Assembly: GCA_937862885.1 (NCBI GenBank)
Contig: CALMEE010000148.1
Location: forward strand, 1 to 53,218
DNA length: 53,218 bases
DNA from: an uncultured Planctomycetaceae bacterium
Lineage (GTDB): Bacteria > Planctomycetota > Planctomycetia > Pirellulales > Pirellulaceae
Direction: 5' to 3'
The notes beneath the pieces were generated by a model. It did not search any database. It saw only the letters and a list, made by a program, of their open reading frames with translations, and had not been told where the DNA came from. The translations under genes were made by a program, and so were the position numbers. Positions 35,384-43,212 of this stretch are shown piece by piece; the stretch's first letter is position 1, and each line of letters begins with the position of its first letter.

Positions 35384-36465
35384 TACTTTGCGACGGCAAC
35401 GTCACTCCAGCGTTCGACATTTGCCTCGTAGATTTCTCGGCAAATATCAAAAACATTACGGGTTAGTTTCCAGTCAGGATAATGACTTTGGAATTTGGCA
35501 AGATCGCTGATATACCAAATATGGTCCCCCACGCGATTTGTGTCTTTGTAATCATAGACCAAGGCATTGCCCGTAATTTGTTGGCAGATATCGATCGCCT
35601 CCAGCATCGAGCAATTGCTGAATCGCCCGCCCCCAATGTTGTACACCTCGCCACAACGTGGATTTTGGAAGAAATGGTCAAACGCAGAAATTAGATCGAA
35701 GCTATGAATGTTATCTCGAACTTGTTTCCCTTTGTAACCAAATACCGTGTACGGTGTATTGGTGGCTGCACACTTGACGAGATACGACAGAAATCCATGT
35801 AACTGCGTCCCGCTGTGATTTGGTCCAGTCAAGCAACCGCCGCGAAAACTGGCTGTCTTCAATCCGAAATAGCGCCCATATTCCTGTACAAGTACATCCG
35901 CGGCGACTTTCGACGCACCGAAAAGGCTATGCAAGCACTGATCGATTGCCATCTCTTCCGGTATGCCACGCTCATAAGGATGAGTCGCTTCAATTTCCCA
36001 GCGTTGGTCCAGCTCAATCAAGGGCAAACGGTTTGGGGTGTCGCCATATACTTTGTTGGTTGAAGTGAAAATGAAAACCGCGTCTTGGGCGTAAATCCGA
36101 GTCGCCTCGAGCAAGTTCAAAGTGCCCGTCGCGTTTACTGAGAAATCAGTATGAGGTTGCTTGGCTGCCCAATCATGCGATGGCTGCGCGGCAGTGTGCA
36201 CAATCAAGCTGATATCGCCGCTGTATTCGGCGAATATGTTTTTGATCAACAGGTCATCGCGAATATCAGCTTCAACGTGCCGAAACCGCGTGCCAAGTTC
36301 GTTTTGCAATTGGCGTTGTTGCCAACGGGTGGATGCGTCGTTCCCAAAAAATTCACGACGCATATCGTTATCGATTCCAACGATATCAAATCCCCGATTT
36401 GCGAAATACCGAACGGCCTCCGAACCAATCAAGCCGGAGGAGCCTGTAACAACTACTATGCCCAT
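35383..36465 (-). CDS. NAD-dependent epimerase/dehydratase, CDP-tyvelose/paratose 2-epimerase-like
   Basis: A protein of 360 residues of the extended short-chain dehydrogenase family. The NAD-binding GSSGLIG is at residues 8-14, AAQPSHDWA near 93, and STNKVYG near 135-141, which is the pattern of CDP-tyvelose 2-epimerase-type enzymes. The usual catalytic Tyr of the YxxxK motif is Phe here (F182-G-A-S-K186), with the Lys kept. It would change a nucleotide sugar for surface glycan synthesis. It is translationally coupled to the wecG-like gene. No start-site Shine-Dalgarno is obvious; the ATG at 36465 gives a normal Rossmann N-terminus. Confidence 0.87.
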   Translation of the reverse strand: MGIVVVTGSSGLIGSEAVRYFANRGFDIVGIDNDMRREFFGNDASTRWQQRQLQNELGTRFRHVEADIRDDLLIKNIFAEYSGDISLIVHTAAQPSHDWAAKQPHTDFSVNATGTLNLLEATRIYAQDAVFIFTSTNKVYGDTPNRLPLIELDQRWEIEATHPYERGIPEEMAIDQCLHSLFGASKVAADVLVQEYGRYFGLKTASFRGGCLTGPNHSGTQLHGFLSYLVKCAATNTPYTVFGYKGKQVRDNIHSFDLISAFDHFFQNPRCGEVYNIGGGRFSNCSMLEAIDICQQITGNALVYDYKDTNRVGDHIWYISDLAKFQSHYPDWKLTRNVFDICREIYEANVERWSDVAVAK

Positions 36466-36944
36466 AAAATTTTCAGTTGGAATTCAAAGATGAAGTATCA
36501 AGCGGCGCAATTGCGATGGGGTCCACATACAATCATGCAACACGGAACATTCAAACGCGAGTGATGCAATCGTATGCATCGGTATCACTTGAACGAGTGT
36601 TGTGTTGGATCTCAAGCTCTCTCGCCAAGTACGGCAGTTCAGTTAACCAAATCGCCTAAACCCTGGACCACCTCAATAGCAACAGGGATAGCAGACAGTT
36701 TGGTCCACAGTCCGTGCGAAGCACCAATAACATGTAGGTGGAACGCCATTTGGCCAAAAAACACTGCCAAATTTCGGTCTTCGTTATTGGTTTGTGGTGA
36801 TTGAGACATTCTCGATTCTGATTGAAGCAAAGCAAACCGTCAATAGTTGAGTACCTTCATGTTTTGCCAACCCAAATGATTTAGTATGATGTTTTCCGTT
36901 TATACTTACCTTGTGTTCGCAAACTGAATTTAAGGGCAATTTCG
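36466..36944. other. Gap containing one doubtful small frame
   Basis: The gap divides the leftward epimerase from the rightward methyltransferase. Apart from the small frame at 36639-36809 nothing is recognised. Promoters for both flanking genes should lie here but no good -35/-10 match was seen. Confidence 0.4.
36639..36809 (-). CDS. Doubtful small protein (56 aa)
   Basis: From ATG 36809 the frame reads MSQSPQTNNEDRNLAVFFGQ, continues with HLHVIGASHGLWTKLSAIPV and ends in VQGLGDLVN. Composition is like a real protein, but no domain, ribosome binding site or operon partner supports it. The frame is open to a CTG/TTG-type position at 36830. Confidence 0.33.
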   Translation of the reverse strand: MSQSPQTNNEDRNLAVFFGQMAFHLHVIGASHGLWTKLSAIPVAIEVVQGLGDLVN

Positions 36945-37772
36945 ATGCCAACGACTGCAAGCAATTTTGCCGCACTTTGCCTAGTGTTGTTTTTTTTACC
37001 AGCGCAAATGAACACCGATTATGTCGATGGATTTGGTTTGCATAGCGCCGAAATCGCCGACATCAATTCGCGCGACGCGGCGAAGGTGATCTGGCAAGAC
37101 GATGAAGTCGAGTCGATCCCTGAATCCCTTACGCATTACATGGGGCGCGAAATCGCTCAAACTATGCATTTCAGTGGTTCCAGCTGGCTGATTCGGGAAT
37201 CACGCGAACAAGAAGAAAGGTGTTCGATGCTCCTGGCGAATATGGGATTAAGAACCGAGATGACGGTTTGCGATATGGGCTGCGGCAACGGCTACTATGC
37301 GCTGCCGATTGCCGAGATTATTGGGCATCGTGGACAAGTGATTGCCGTCGATGTGCAGATCGAGATGCTGGAGCGGTTGCAACAGCGTATGGCCGAAAAG
37401 AATATTACGAATATAACGCCGATTCTGGGTGCCTATCACGATCCGTTTTTGGAACCAGAAACCATCGATTTGCTGCTCATGGTTGACGTTTATCACGAAT
37501 TTTCCCATCCAGAGCCAATGTTAAGCGCGATCCGCCGAGCACTCAAACCGAACGGAATCATCTGCTTGGTTGAATATCGTGCCGAAGACCCGAAGGTGCC
37601 GATCAAAGAACTGCACAAGATGAGTAAAGACCAAATCAATAAGGAATATCTTGCGAACGGTTTTAGGCTTGTTCGGGAATTTGATCGATTGTCCTGGCAA
37701 CACGTCATGTTCTTCGAGAAGGATGGGCGCAGCGAAGAAGAAATTTCGGAATCGCTTGCGGAAAGCCGGTAA
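36945..37772 (+). CDS. Class I SAM methyltransferase with signal-peptide-like N-terminus
   Basis: A protein of 275 residues. The first 22 residues (SNFAALCLVLFFLPAQ core) look like a signal peptide or anchor. A linker of about 55 residues leads to YMGREIAQTMHFSGSSWLIR near 65, then SAM motif I, VCDMGCGNGYYALPIAE (about 103-119), the acidic VIAVDVQIEML, and LLLMVDVYHEFSHPEPML. The domain is a normal class I fold. It resembles exported methyltransferases found in several planctomycetes. How SAM would reach the periplasm is unclear, so the N-terminus may instead be a membrane anchor with the domain inside. It is monocistronic. Confidence 0.83.
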   Translation: MPTTASNFAALCLVLFFLPAQMNTDYVDGFGLHSAEIADINSRDAAKVIWQDDEVESIPESLTHYMGREIAQTMHFSGSSWLIRESREQEERCSMLLANMGLRTEMTVCDMGCGNGYYALPIAEIIGHRGQVIAVDVQIEMLERLQQRMAEKNITNITPILGAYHDPFLEPETIDLLLMVDVYHEFSHPEPMLSAIRRALKPNGIICLVEYRAEDPKVPIKELHKMSKDQINKEYLANGFRLVREFDRLSWQHVMFFEKDGRSEEEISESLAESR

Positions 37773-37921
37773 AGACAGGGTAGAAATTGTTCAATGTCGC
37801 TGCTCGACAACATTTTCCCTCAACTTAGTTCATCATTCGTGACGGCCGTACATATTTACTGGAAAACCAACGGCTGGAAGCCTTAGCGTTTTCTAATTTC
37901 CAGGATGAAACACACGGCTGC

Positions 37922-38239
37922 ATGCGATGCCTTGTCAGCGACATCGAACACGATCGCAAATTAAGTGTCGGGTTCCAATCTCGCCGTCTAGTTTCGATAT
38001 CGCTTCTTGTCCTTCGTTCGGATAGAGCAAATTGTCTTGAGATCCACATCGGCGCGAATGCCACTCATCCAGATTGTTTAGGTTACGCGACCTTGCGACG
38101 TAGCGAAAAGAATCTAGCAGTATCGATCATAGCGCATTTACCGGTTGAATGTCTAAAAAACGAGACATTTTCGCAACTTGTTAGATTCGCTGGATCGCTC
38201 CAAGAGCTACATTTATGCGGGACTTTGCAGCTTAGATAA
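37922..38239 (+). CDS. Possible hypothetical protein, start uncertain
   Basis: The frame is free of stops from 37829 to 38239. The first ATG is at 37922 (105 residues), but the codons before it also read like protein (RDGRTYLLENQRLEALAFSN, 37838-37897), so the true start may be a rare non-ATG codon upstream. Further segments such as KLSVGFQSRRLVSISLLVL, LEIHIGANATHPDCLGYATL and FSQLVRFAGSLQELHLCGTL look like natural secondary structure. No domain is recognised. It sits between two rightward genes. A frame of 79 codons on the other strand looks less natural. Confidence 0.45.
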   Translation: MRCLVSDIEHDRKLSVGFQSRRLVSISLLVLRSDRANCLEIHIGANATHPDCLGYATLRRSEKNLAVSIIAHLPVECLKNETFSQLVRFAGSLQELHLCGTLQLR

Positions 38240-38366
38240 AACTTGCTGCCGCGAAATGACTTCGCCCAATAGTAGCCTTTAAAAGTTAATAGCAGATGAA
38301 TTGAAGCGTTTGTCATCGCTAATTGACATTGTGCATAAATGATAATTTGCAGTTGGGTCAATCAAC

Positions 38367-39767
38367 ATGTTTCGTCAATCGATATTCTGTTTTTGCAGTT
38401 CGCTTGGATTGCTGTTGGCGTTTGCAGTTTCCATTTGCAACGCTCAGGGCTTACCCATGCTCTCCGTGGAACAGAAACCACATTCCCAAGGTGTATGGCG
38501 AACCGCTGATGATTCATGGCAGTCGGACTTATCAGCGCTGTCAAGCCAAAATCCCATCGAACGGGCGGACCAGCAAAATCTAGAATCAAAATTGTTTTCA
38601 CCAGTGTCCCAATTGCAAGACAACGGAGTCGTTGAAGAAATACTTGGAGTTCCGTTGCGGGGGGCATCGTCACGACAAGATCAGGATTCTGGCGGCGATA
38701 AAGAGTTCGTTGAAACCAGCGGCGTAATTGAGGTCATTAACCAGCGTTATCCTGATGGACAAGTTCAAGTGAAGCGTCACGTCATGTTTACGATTGAAGG
38801 GGATTACGTGAACCATGGATCGTGGCAATGGTTTAACCGCCAAGGTCAAGTCTTAGCTGAAGGGATCTTTGATCAAGGTCAAGCCAACGGAGTCTGGCAA
38901 CGATGGCACTCAGGCAATGACGGCGGTCTGTTTGCAACAGCTAATTTTCGAGAGTTTGCACGTCCCTTTCTTTCTCAAGTTACCTTTAATCACGGAACCC
39001 TCGACGGGACTTGGGAGATTACTGACCAGTTTCGGCGCAAGGTCATGGAGTTGTCATATCGAGGCGGAGTCCGGCACGGCACGTTTACATGGTACCGCGC
39101 GAACGGCACCAAAAGTCGTGAAATGAATTTCAAGGATGGCTTGCCACACGGCACACTGCAAGAATGGGACAACCAAAACCAACTGACGAAGTCGGATGTT
39201 TACATTGAAGGCCGACGCGTAGTTCGAGAAGTAACCTACTGGCGAGCCAATCAACCAAAGACTGAAGACTATTTTCTCGATCCAGTACTTGCGTTGGATG
39301 GCCAAGACGATTGGTGGACAGCGAACTTCGCTACGTATGTTTCCAAGGGAGAGCGCGTGAGACATGGCAAAACGGAAGCTTGGTACGAAAACGGCCAACC
39401 CAAGATGCGTGTCAACTATCGTGAAGGGTTGGAAGATGGACGGTACTTTTATTGGCACCCAAATGGCAACCGAAAGATCACTGGTGTTTTCGAAAATGGT
39501 CTGAAACAAGGTCGTTGGTTATGGTGGCACGAAAATGGGCGTAAGGCTGCGGAAGTATCCTTCGTCGATGGTGTCGTAGTCGGCGAAATCAAACGGTGGA
39601 ATCCCGATGGATCTGGTGAACTTGAGTCAATCGATGCATTCGAATCAAATTCAGAACTTGAACGCGAGGAACTTCGTCCACCCATCCGTGACGTTCCCAG
39701 ATTCGACTCGAACCAAAGTTCCGACTCGAATCCAATCCAATTTGAAGACTTCTTCCGCGGTTCATAG
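38367..39767 (+). CDS. Exported MORN-repeat protein (MORN_2 / YwqK-like)
   Basis: A protein of 466 residues with a signal peptide (FCSSLGLLLAFAVSICNAQG, cleavage near residue 26). After a linker of about 100 residues there are many MORN-type repeats of about 22 residues, each with a pattern like NGxxxGxWxxWxxNG: for example QANGVWQRWHSG, NGTLDGTWEI-type, RHGTFTWYRANG, PHGTLQEWDNQN, RHGKTEAWYENG, EDGRYFYWHPNG and KQGRWLWWHENG. Such repeats form extended beta hairpins and occur in YwqK-family antitoxin-like and envelope proteins. The C-terminal 50 residues are Ser/Glu-rich. Its role is unknown. Confidence 0.87.
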   Translation: MFRQSIFCFCSSLGLLLAFAVSICNAQGLPMLSVEQKPHSQGVWRTADDSWQSDLSALSSQNPIERADQQNLESKLFSPVSQLQDNGVVEEILGVPLRGASSRQDQDSGGDKEFVETSGVIEVINQRYPDGQVQVKRHVMFTIEGDYVNHGSWQWFNRQGQVLAEGIFDQGQANGVWQRWHSGNDGGLFATANFREFARPFLSQVTFNHGTLDGTWEITDQFRRKVMELSYRGGVRHGTFTWYRANGTKSREMNFKDGLPHGTLQEWDNQNQLTKSDVYIEGRRVVREVTYWRANQPKTEDYFLDPVLALDGQDDWWTANFATYVSKGERVRHGKTEAWYENGQPKMRVNYREGLEDGRYFYWHPNGNRKITGVFENGLKQGRWLWWHENGRKAAEVSFVDGVVVGEIKRWNPDGSGELESIDAFESNSELEREELRPPIRDVPRFDSNQSSDSNPIQFEDFFRGS

Positions 39768-40196
39768 ATGATGGTGTGGCTCGCGTTATTCCGGAAGAAT
39801 CAACGATCCGAATGATGCTAGGTCACGCTTCCCCCAAGAACCACAATTGCGGTTGTTGACTGACCGAGACCTAGCGTAGCTCAATTGGGCCAAGTATCGC
39901 CCATTTCTTGCGCCCAACAGCCAGTCGAGTTTGGGAAGAGGCGTTATGGCCGTCAGGCAGAATTAACGTCAATGAATGCTTGCGATTGCATTGAGCACAT
40001 GGGTTACCAGCGTTAAGCCGTGATCAACTAGTTTAATGGCTGAACCAAGTGAATTGTCAGACCCTGAGGTTGGAAATGACAAGGGCTGATTTTTAAGGAG
40101 CCCCACACGCGTTCAGGACCCCGCTTTCGCACTTCAGTGTTTCAGGATGCACGGATTGAAAAAGCCAAGGCATGGAGGATAAGGTAGTCGCCAGCG
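39768..40196. other. Convergent gap with an inverted repeat
   Basis: The 3' ends of the MORN gene and the pilin gene face each other here. GCTAGGTC (39817-39824) and GACCTAGC (39868-39875) are perfect 8-bp arms 43 nt apart, with a partial inner pairing (AACC and GGTT). No T-run follows on either strand. No gene is supported. Confidence 0.4.
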
Positions 40197-40427
40197 TTAT
40201 TGACGAGCCTCATCCATAACTTCATGAATTTGATTGCTGTTGTTAAACCACAACCCTGTGGTTTCGTTGCCAAGCAGCTGCAGCGTTACAATGCATGCGC
40301 CGGCAATCAGCATCAACATGATTGCGTATTCCACGGCAGTGGCTCCGCTGGTGCCATCAAAGAAACGCCGTATGATTCGAATAGTTTTAAGCATCATCGT
40401 GTACAACTCGGGCGTTGAATTCTGCAT
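40197..40427 (-). CDS. Flp-family type IVb pilin
   Basis: A protein of 76 residues (shorter starts at 40397 and 40394 are possible). The prepilin site is DGTSG then ATAVEYAIML, with Gly at -1 and Glu at +5 followed by Tyr, the Flp/Fap signature. A hydrophobic stretch follows (MLMLIAGACIVTLQLLG) and the mature peptide is about 48 residues. Flp pilins are assembled by Tad machinery (CpaF, TadB, TadC), of which nothing is visible here. The next gene, transcribed away from it, encodes a PilT-like ATPase of type IVa systems. Confidence 0.9.
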   Translation of the reverse strand: MQNSTPELYTMMLKTIRIIRRFFDGTSGATAVEYAIMLMLIAGACIVTLQLLGNETTGLWFNNSNQIHEVMDEARQ

Positions 40428-40635
40428 GATTCGGATGCCATGGCGTCACAATATCCAGTCAAGTGGATCTTGGATATCCGAAAGGTCAAAGAAGTTTCGC
40501 TACAAAAGTATATGTCATGACTAAATTCGATCACAGATTTTTGATACGTAGTCTTGATCGTGCCCGCAGAGGTTGAAAACGGTTGGTCCGGTTGTACGTA
40601 TTGCGCGGATTAATTCTTATCGATAAGCGTTTATT

Positions 40636-40665
40636 TTGAATACACGGGCGTATTGCATTTAATAA
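40636..40665 (+). promoter_or_regulatory. Candidate promoter of the pilT-like gene
   Basis: TTGAAT (40636-40641) and TTAATA/TAATAA (40659-40665) with 17-18 nt spacing, on the plus strand about 120 bp ahead of the ATG at 40787. The match is fair; the rest of the 360-bp divergent gap (40428-40786) shows nothing else distinct. Confidence 0.35.
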
Positions 40666-40786
40666 TCAAAACCCATTTCTGCCAAGTATTTGCAAGACGA
40701 TGCAGGGCTGGAGCTTCGCTTCTGCCCGGCAAACTTAAAACGTGTTACAATCCCGCTTGTCTCAATCACCAATTTTGTGTCGTAGA

Positions 40787-41848
40787 ATGAATTCATTTCT
40801 CAACACGATGGCTCGCAAAGCTGTCGAATTACAGGCTTCGGACATCCACCTCGTCGCTGGGTCTCCCGCGGCGTTCCGTATTCATGGCGAGATTCACGTC
40901 TTGGGCTCGGATCATCTCAACGCGGAAACGCTGCAGCAAAATTTGTTGTCCGTATGTACGGCTGCCGAACAAGAGCGGTTGGCTCGGGAGTTAAGTGTGG
41001 ATTTGGCGGTCGACCTTCAAGATGAAGTTGGGACAATACGAATTCGCTTGAGCATTTTTTGCGATAAGCATGGACTGGGAGGGTGTATTCGGATCATTCC
41101 ATCCCAGATCCCGGATTTGGAGTGGACGAACTTGCCCCGCAGCGTCGTTGATCGCCTATTGCGATTCAGGAACGGGTTAATTCTGGTCTCAGGTGTGACG
41201 GGATCAGGAAAGACAACGACGCTTGCCGTAACCTTAAAAATGTTGGCCGAAGGGCGTGGTTGTCGGATCATCACTATTGAAGATCCAATTGAATACCGCC
41301 TGCCGATGACAACCCGTTCGATCCTGTCGCAACATGAAGTTGGGCGAGATGTCCACTCGTTTGCTGATGGTTTACGCGTCGGCTTACGTTTGGACCCCGA
41401 TGTGATCCTTGTCGGCGAGATACGAGATCGCGAAACGGCACAGATGGCCGTTAGCGCGGCTGAAACCGGGCATTTGGTCTTCTCAACAGTTCACTCTCGT
41501 GATTCGAAGAGTGCGATCTCACGCATAACTGATTTGTATCCCCAGGAAAACCAAGCAGAAATTCGAGCGTTATTGGCTCTTAGCCTGCGGGCTGTCGTCA
41601 GCCAACATTTGCTGCCCAGTATTGACACCAAAGCGAAGCGTGAGTTGGCAATCGAGGTTTTGTACAACAATCTTGCCATCTCGTCAGCGATTCGCACAGG
41701 CCGTTTGGAAACGATCGACAACAATATCAAAATTGGAAAGAATGAGGGGATGTTGACGATGGATGATTCGATTCGCAAGCTGATGCTAGAGGGCAAAATT
41801 AGCCGCGAAACCGCGGTGGCTTTTGTGTCGGATGCAAAATCTCTTTGA
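40787..41848 (+). CDS. PilT-like type IV pilus retraction ATPase
   Basis: A protein of 353 residues from ATG 40787; an in-frame GTG at 40742 would add 15 residues but the ATG gives the normal PilT start. N-terminal domain AVELQASDIHLVAGSPAAFR near 12; Walker A GVTGSGKTTT at about 136-145; the Asp box IEDPIEYRL; Walker B region DPDVILVGEIRDRETAQM; and the His box TGHLVFSTVHS. The conserved AIRTGRLETIDNNI and GMLTMDDSI segments match PilT/PilU. It hydrolyses ATP to depolymerise type IV pili. No other type IVa pilus genes are adjacent. The histone-deacetylase-like gene follows 99 bp later. Confidence 0.92.
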   Translation: MNSFLNTMARKAVELQASDIHLVAGSPAAFRIHGEIHVLGSDHLNAETLQQNLLSVCTAAEQERLARELSVDLAVDLQDEVGTIRIRLSIFCDKHGLGGCIRIIPSQIPDLEWTNLPRSVVDRLLRFRNGLILVSGVTGSGKTTTLAVTLKMLAEGRGCRIITIEDPIEYRLPMTTRSILSQHEVGRDVHSFADGLRVGLRLDPDVILVGEIRDRETAQMAVSAAETGHLVFSTVHSRDSKSAISRITDLYPQENQAEIRALLALSLRAVVSQHLLPSIDTKAKRELAIEVLYNNLAISSAIRTGRLETIDNNIKIGKNEGMLTMDDSIRKLMLEGKISRETAVAFVSDAKSL

Positions 41849-41947
41849 AGAAAATTTCGAAATTTGACGACCCAAGCGAGACGCAGAACAATCACGCAAA
41901 GGTCGTGCACGTTTTCGCCCAGACTAACATTGATGCAATCGTAGACG

Positions 41948-42895
41948 ATGACGCTTCTTTACTTCGACAATGATTTTCTTAAACATGATACAGGTAACCA
42001 TTGCGAGAACCGTACACGCTTGACAGCCATTATCGAGCGACTTGAATCGCTTGGGCTCCTTGAACAGTGCGAGCGTCCTTCTTGGAAGGCGTTATCTCGA
42101 CAACAAGTCCAAACTGTGCATACGCCGCAGCATGTCGAGCATATCGCGAGCGTATGCAATGCTGGAGGAGGTAGACTCGATGCGGATACAATCGTATCCG
42201 ATCAATCATTTGATGTAGCGTGTTTGGCTGCCGGTGCGGTTGTCGACGCCGTGGAACGAGTCGTGCGCGGAGAACAACGAACGGCCCTTTGTTTGGTTAG
42301 ACCACCGGGGCACCATGCACTGGCCGATTCCGCCATGGGGTTTTGTTTGTTTAACAATGTTGCCTTAGGCGCGCGATTTGCCGTTGATCAACTTGGCCTG
42401 AGCAGAGTCTTGATTGTTGACTGGGATGTACACCATGGGAATGGTACGCAAGCCATCTTTTGGCGAGACTACAATGTGGCTTTCTTTTCGTTGCATCGTT
42501 TTCCATTTTATCCCGGAACAGGGCTGGCGAACGATGTTGGCGAGGGGGAAGGCACTGGTACCATATTCAATCTGCCTATCCAATTCGGAACTCCCGCAGA
42601 CATGCAATTGCAAATGTTCGAGGAAAAGCTGAACGAGTTTGCAGCCGAGATTCAACCACAACTAATTTTGATCAGTGCCGGATTTGACAGTCACCGAGAT
42701 GACCCAATCGGCTCATTGGGATGGGATAGCGCGGATTTCAGCAAAGCAACTGCGTTGGTCACCGAAGTCGCGCGCGTTTATGCAAGCGGTCGTGTCGTCA
42801 GTGTTTTGGAGGGTGGGTATAACACACAGGCATTGGCAGAAAGTGTCGGTTTGCATCTCGCATCGCTGCTTGAATTTGAAGCGGAAATTCGTTGA
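41948..42895 (+). CDS. Histone deacetylase family protein (AcuC/acetylpolyamine amidohydrolase-like)
   Basis: A protein of 315 residues with the class II deacetylase pattern: CENRTRLTAIIERL near 20, RPPGHHALADSAMGFCLFNN near 118-137 with the catalytic His pair, DWDVHHGNGTQ near 157 with the zinc-binding Asp and His, SAGFDSHRDDP near 240 with the second zinc Asp, and EGGYN near 288. Such enzymes remove acetyl groups from lysines or small amines with Zn. It follows the pilT-like gene in the same direction; a functional link is not evident. Confidence 0.93.
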   Translation: MTLLYFDNDFLKHDTGNHCENRTRLTAIIERLESLGLLEQCERPSWKALSRQQVQTVHTPQHVEHIASVCNAGGGRLDADTIVSDQSFDVACLAAGAVVDAVERVVRGEQRTALCLVRPPGHHALADSAMGFCLFNNVALGARFAVDQLGLSRVLIVDWDVHHGNGTQAIFWRDYNVAFFSLHRFPFYPGTGLANDVGEGEGTGTIFNLPIQFGTPADMQLQMFEEKLNEFAAEIQPQLILISAGFDSHRDDPIGSLGWDSADFSKATALVTEVARVYASGRVVSVLEGGYNTQALAESVGLHLASLLEFEAEIR

Positions 42896-43117
42896 TAATC
42901 GAACGTTCGACGAGACAGTAAAAAAAGTTCGTCGAATTCGTACCGCCACACGTATATTATTTGTCCAGCACATGCGCGGAATTTCAACAAGAATTGAGTG
43001 TTTTCTTCCGAACGTAGCTTGTTGATGTGTTTAGCAGTTCAAAACGTGGTCGTTGCACAGAAGGCGGTCGGTCCTTGCACCTAGGTTCCATCGCTCGATC
43101 GCAGTTTGATTTTTTTG

Positions 43118-43147
43118 GTTGGTGGAGGTTGGCCAACCTCCACCAAC
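43118..43147. promoter_or_regulatory. 30-bp perfect palindrome upstream of the prenyltransferase-repeat gene
   Basis: The left arm GTTGGTGGAGGTTGG (43118-43132) is followed with no spacer by its exact reverse complement (43133-43147). It is preceded by seven T residues (43110-43116) and lies 65 bp before the GTG start at 43213. The T-run is on the wrong side for a terminator in either direction. The rest of the gap from 42896 to 43212 shows nothing distinct. Operator or attenuator function is inference. Confidence 0.5.
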
Positions 43148-43212
43148 GCTGATGAACTTCATCACGTGGAACTACGTTCGAAGTGCCGTCTTTCTTCAAG
43201 AGTTGAGGAACT

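Noticed and set aside
39872..39950. tRNA-like stretch containing TAGCTCAATTGG
   Set aside because: It resembles a tRNA D-arm, but there is no matching GAGC partner, no anticodon stem and no TTCGA-type T-arm at the right distance.
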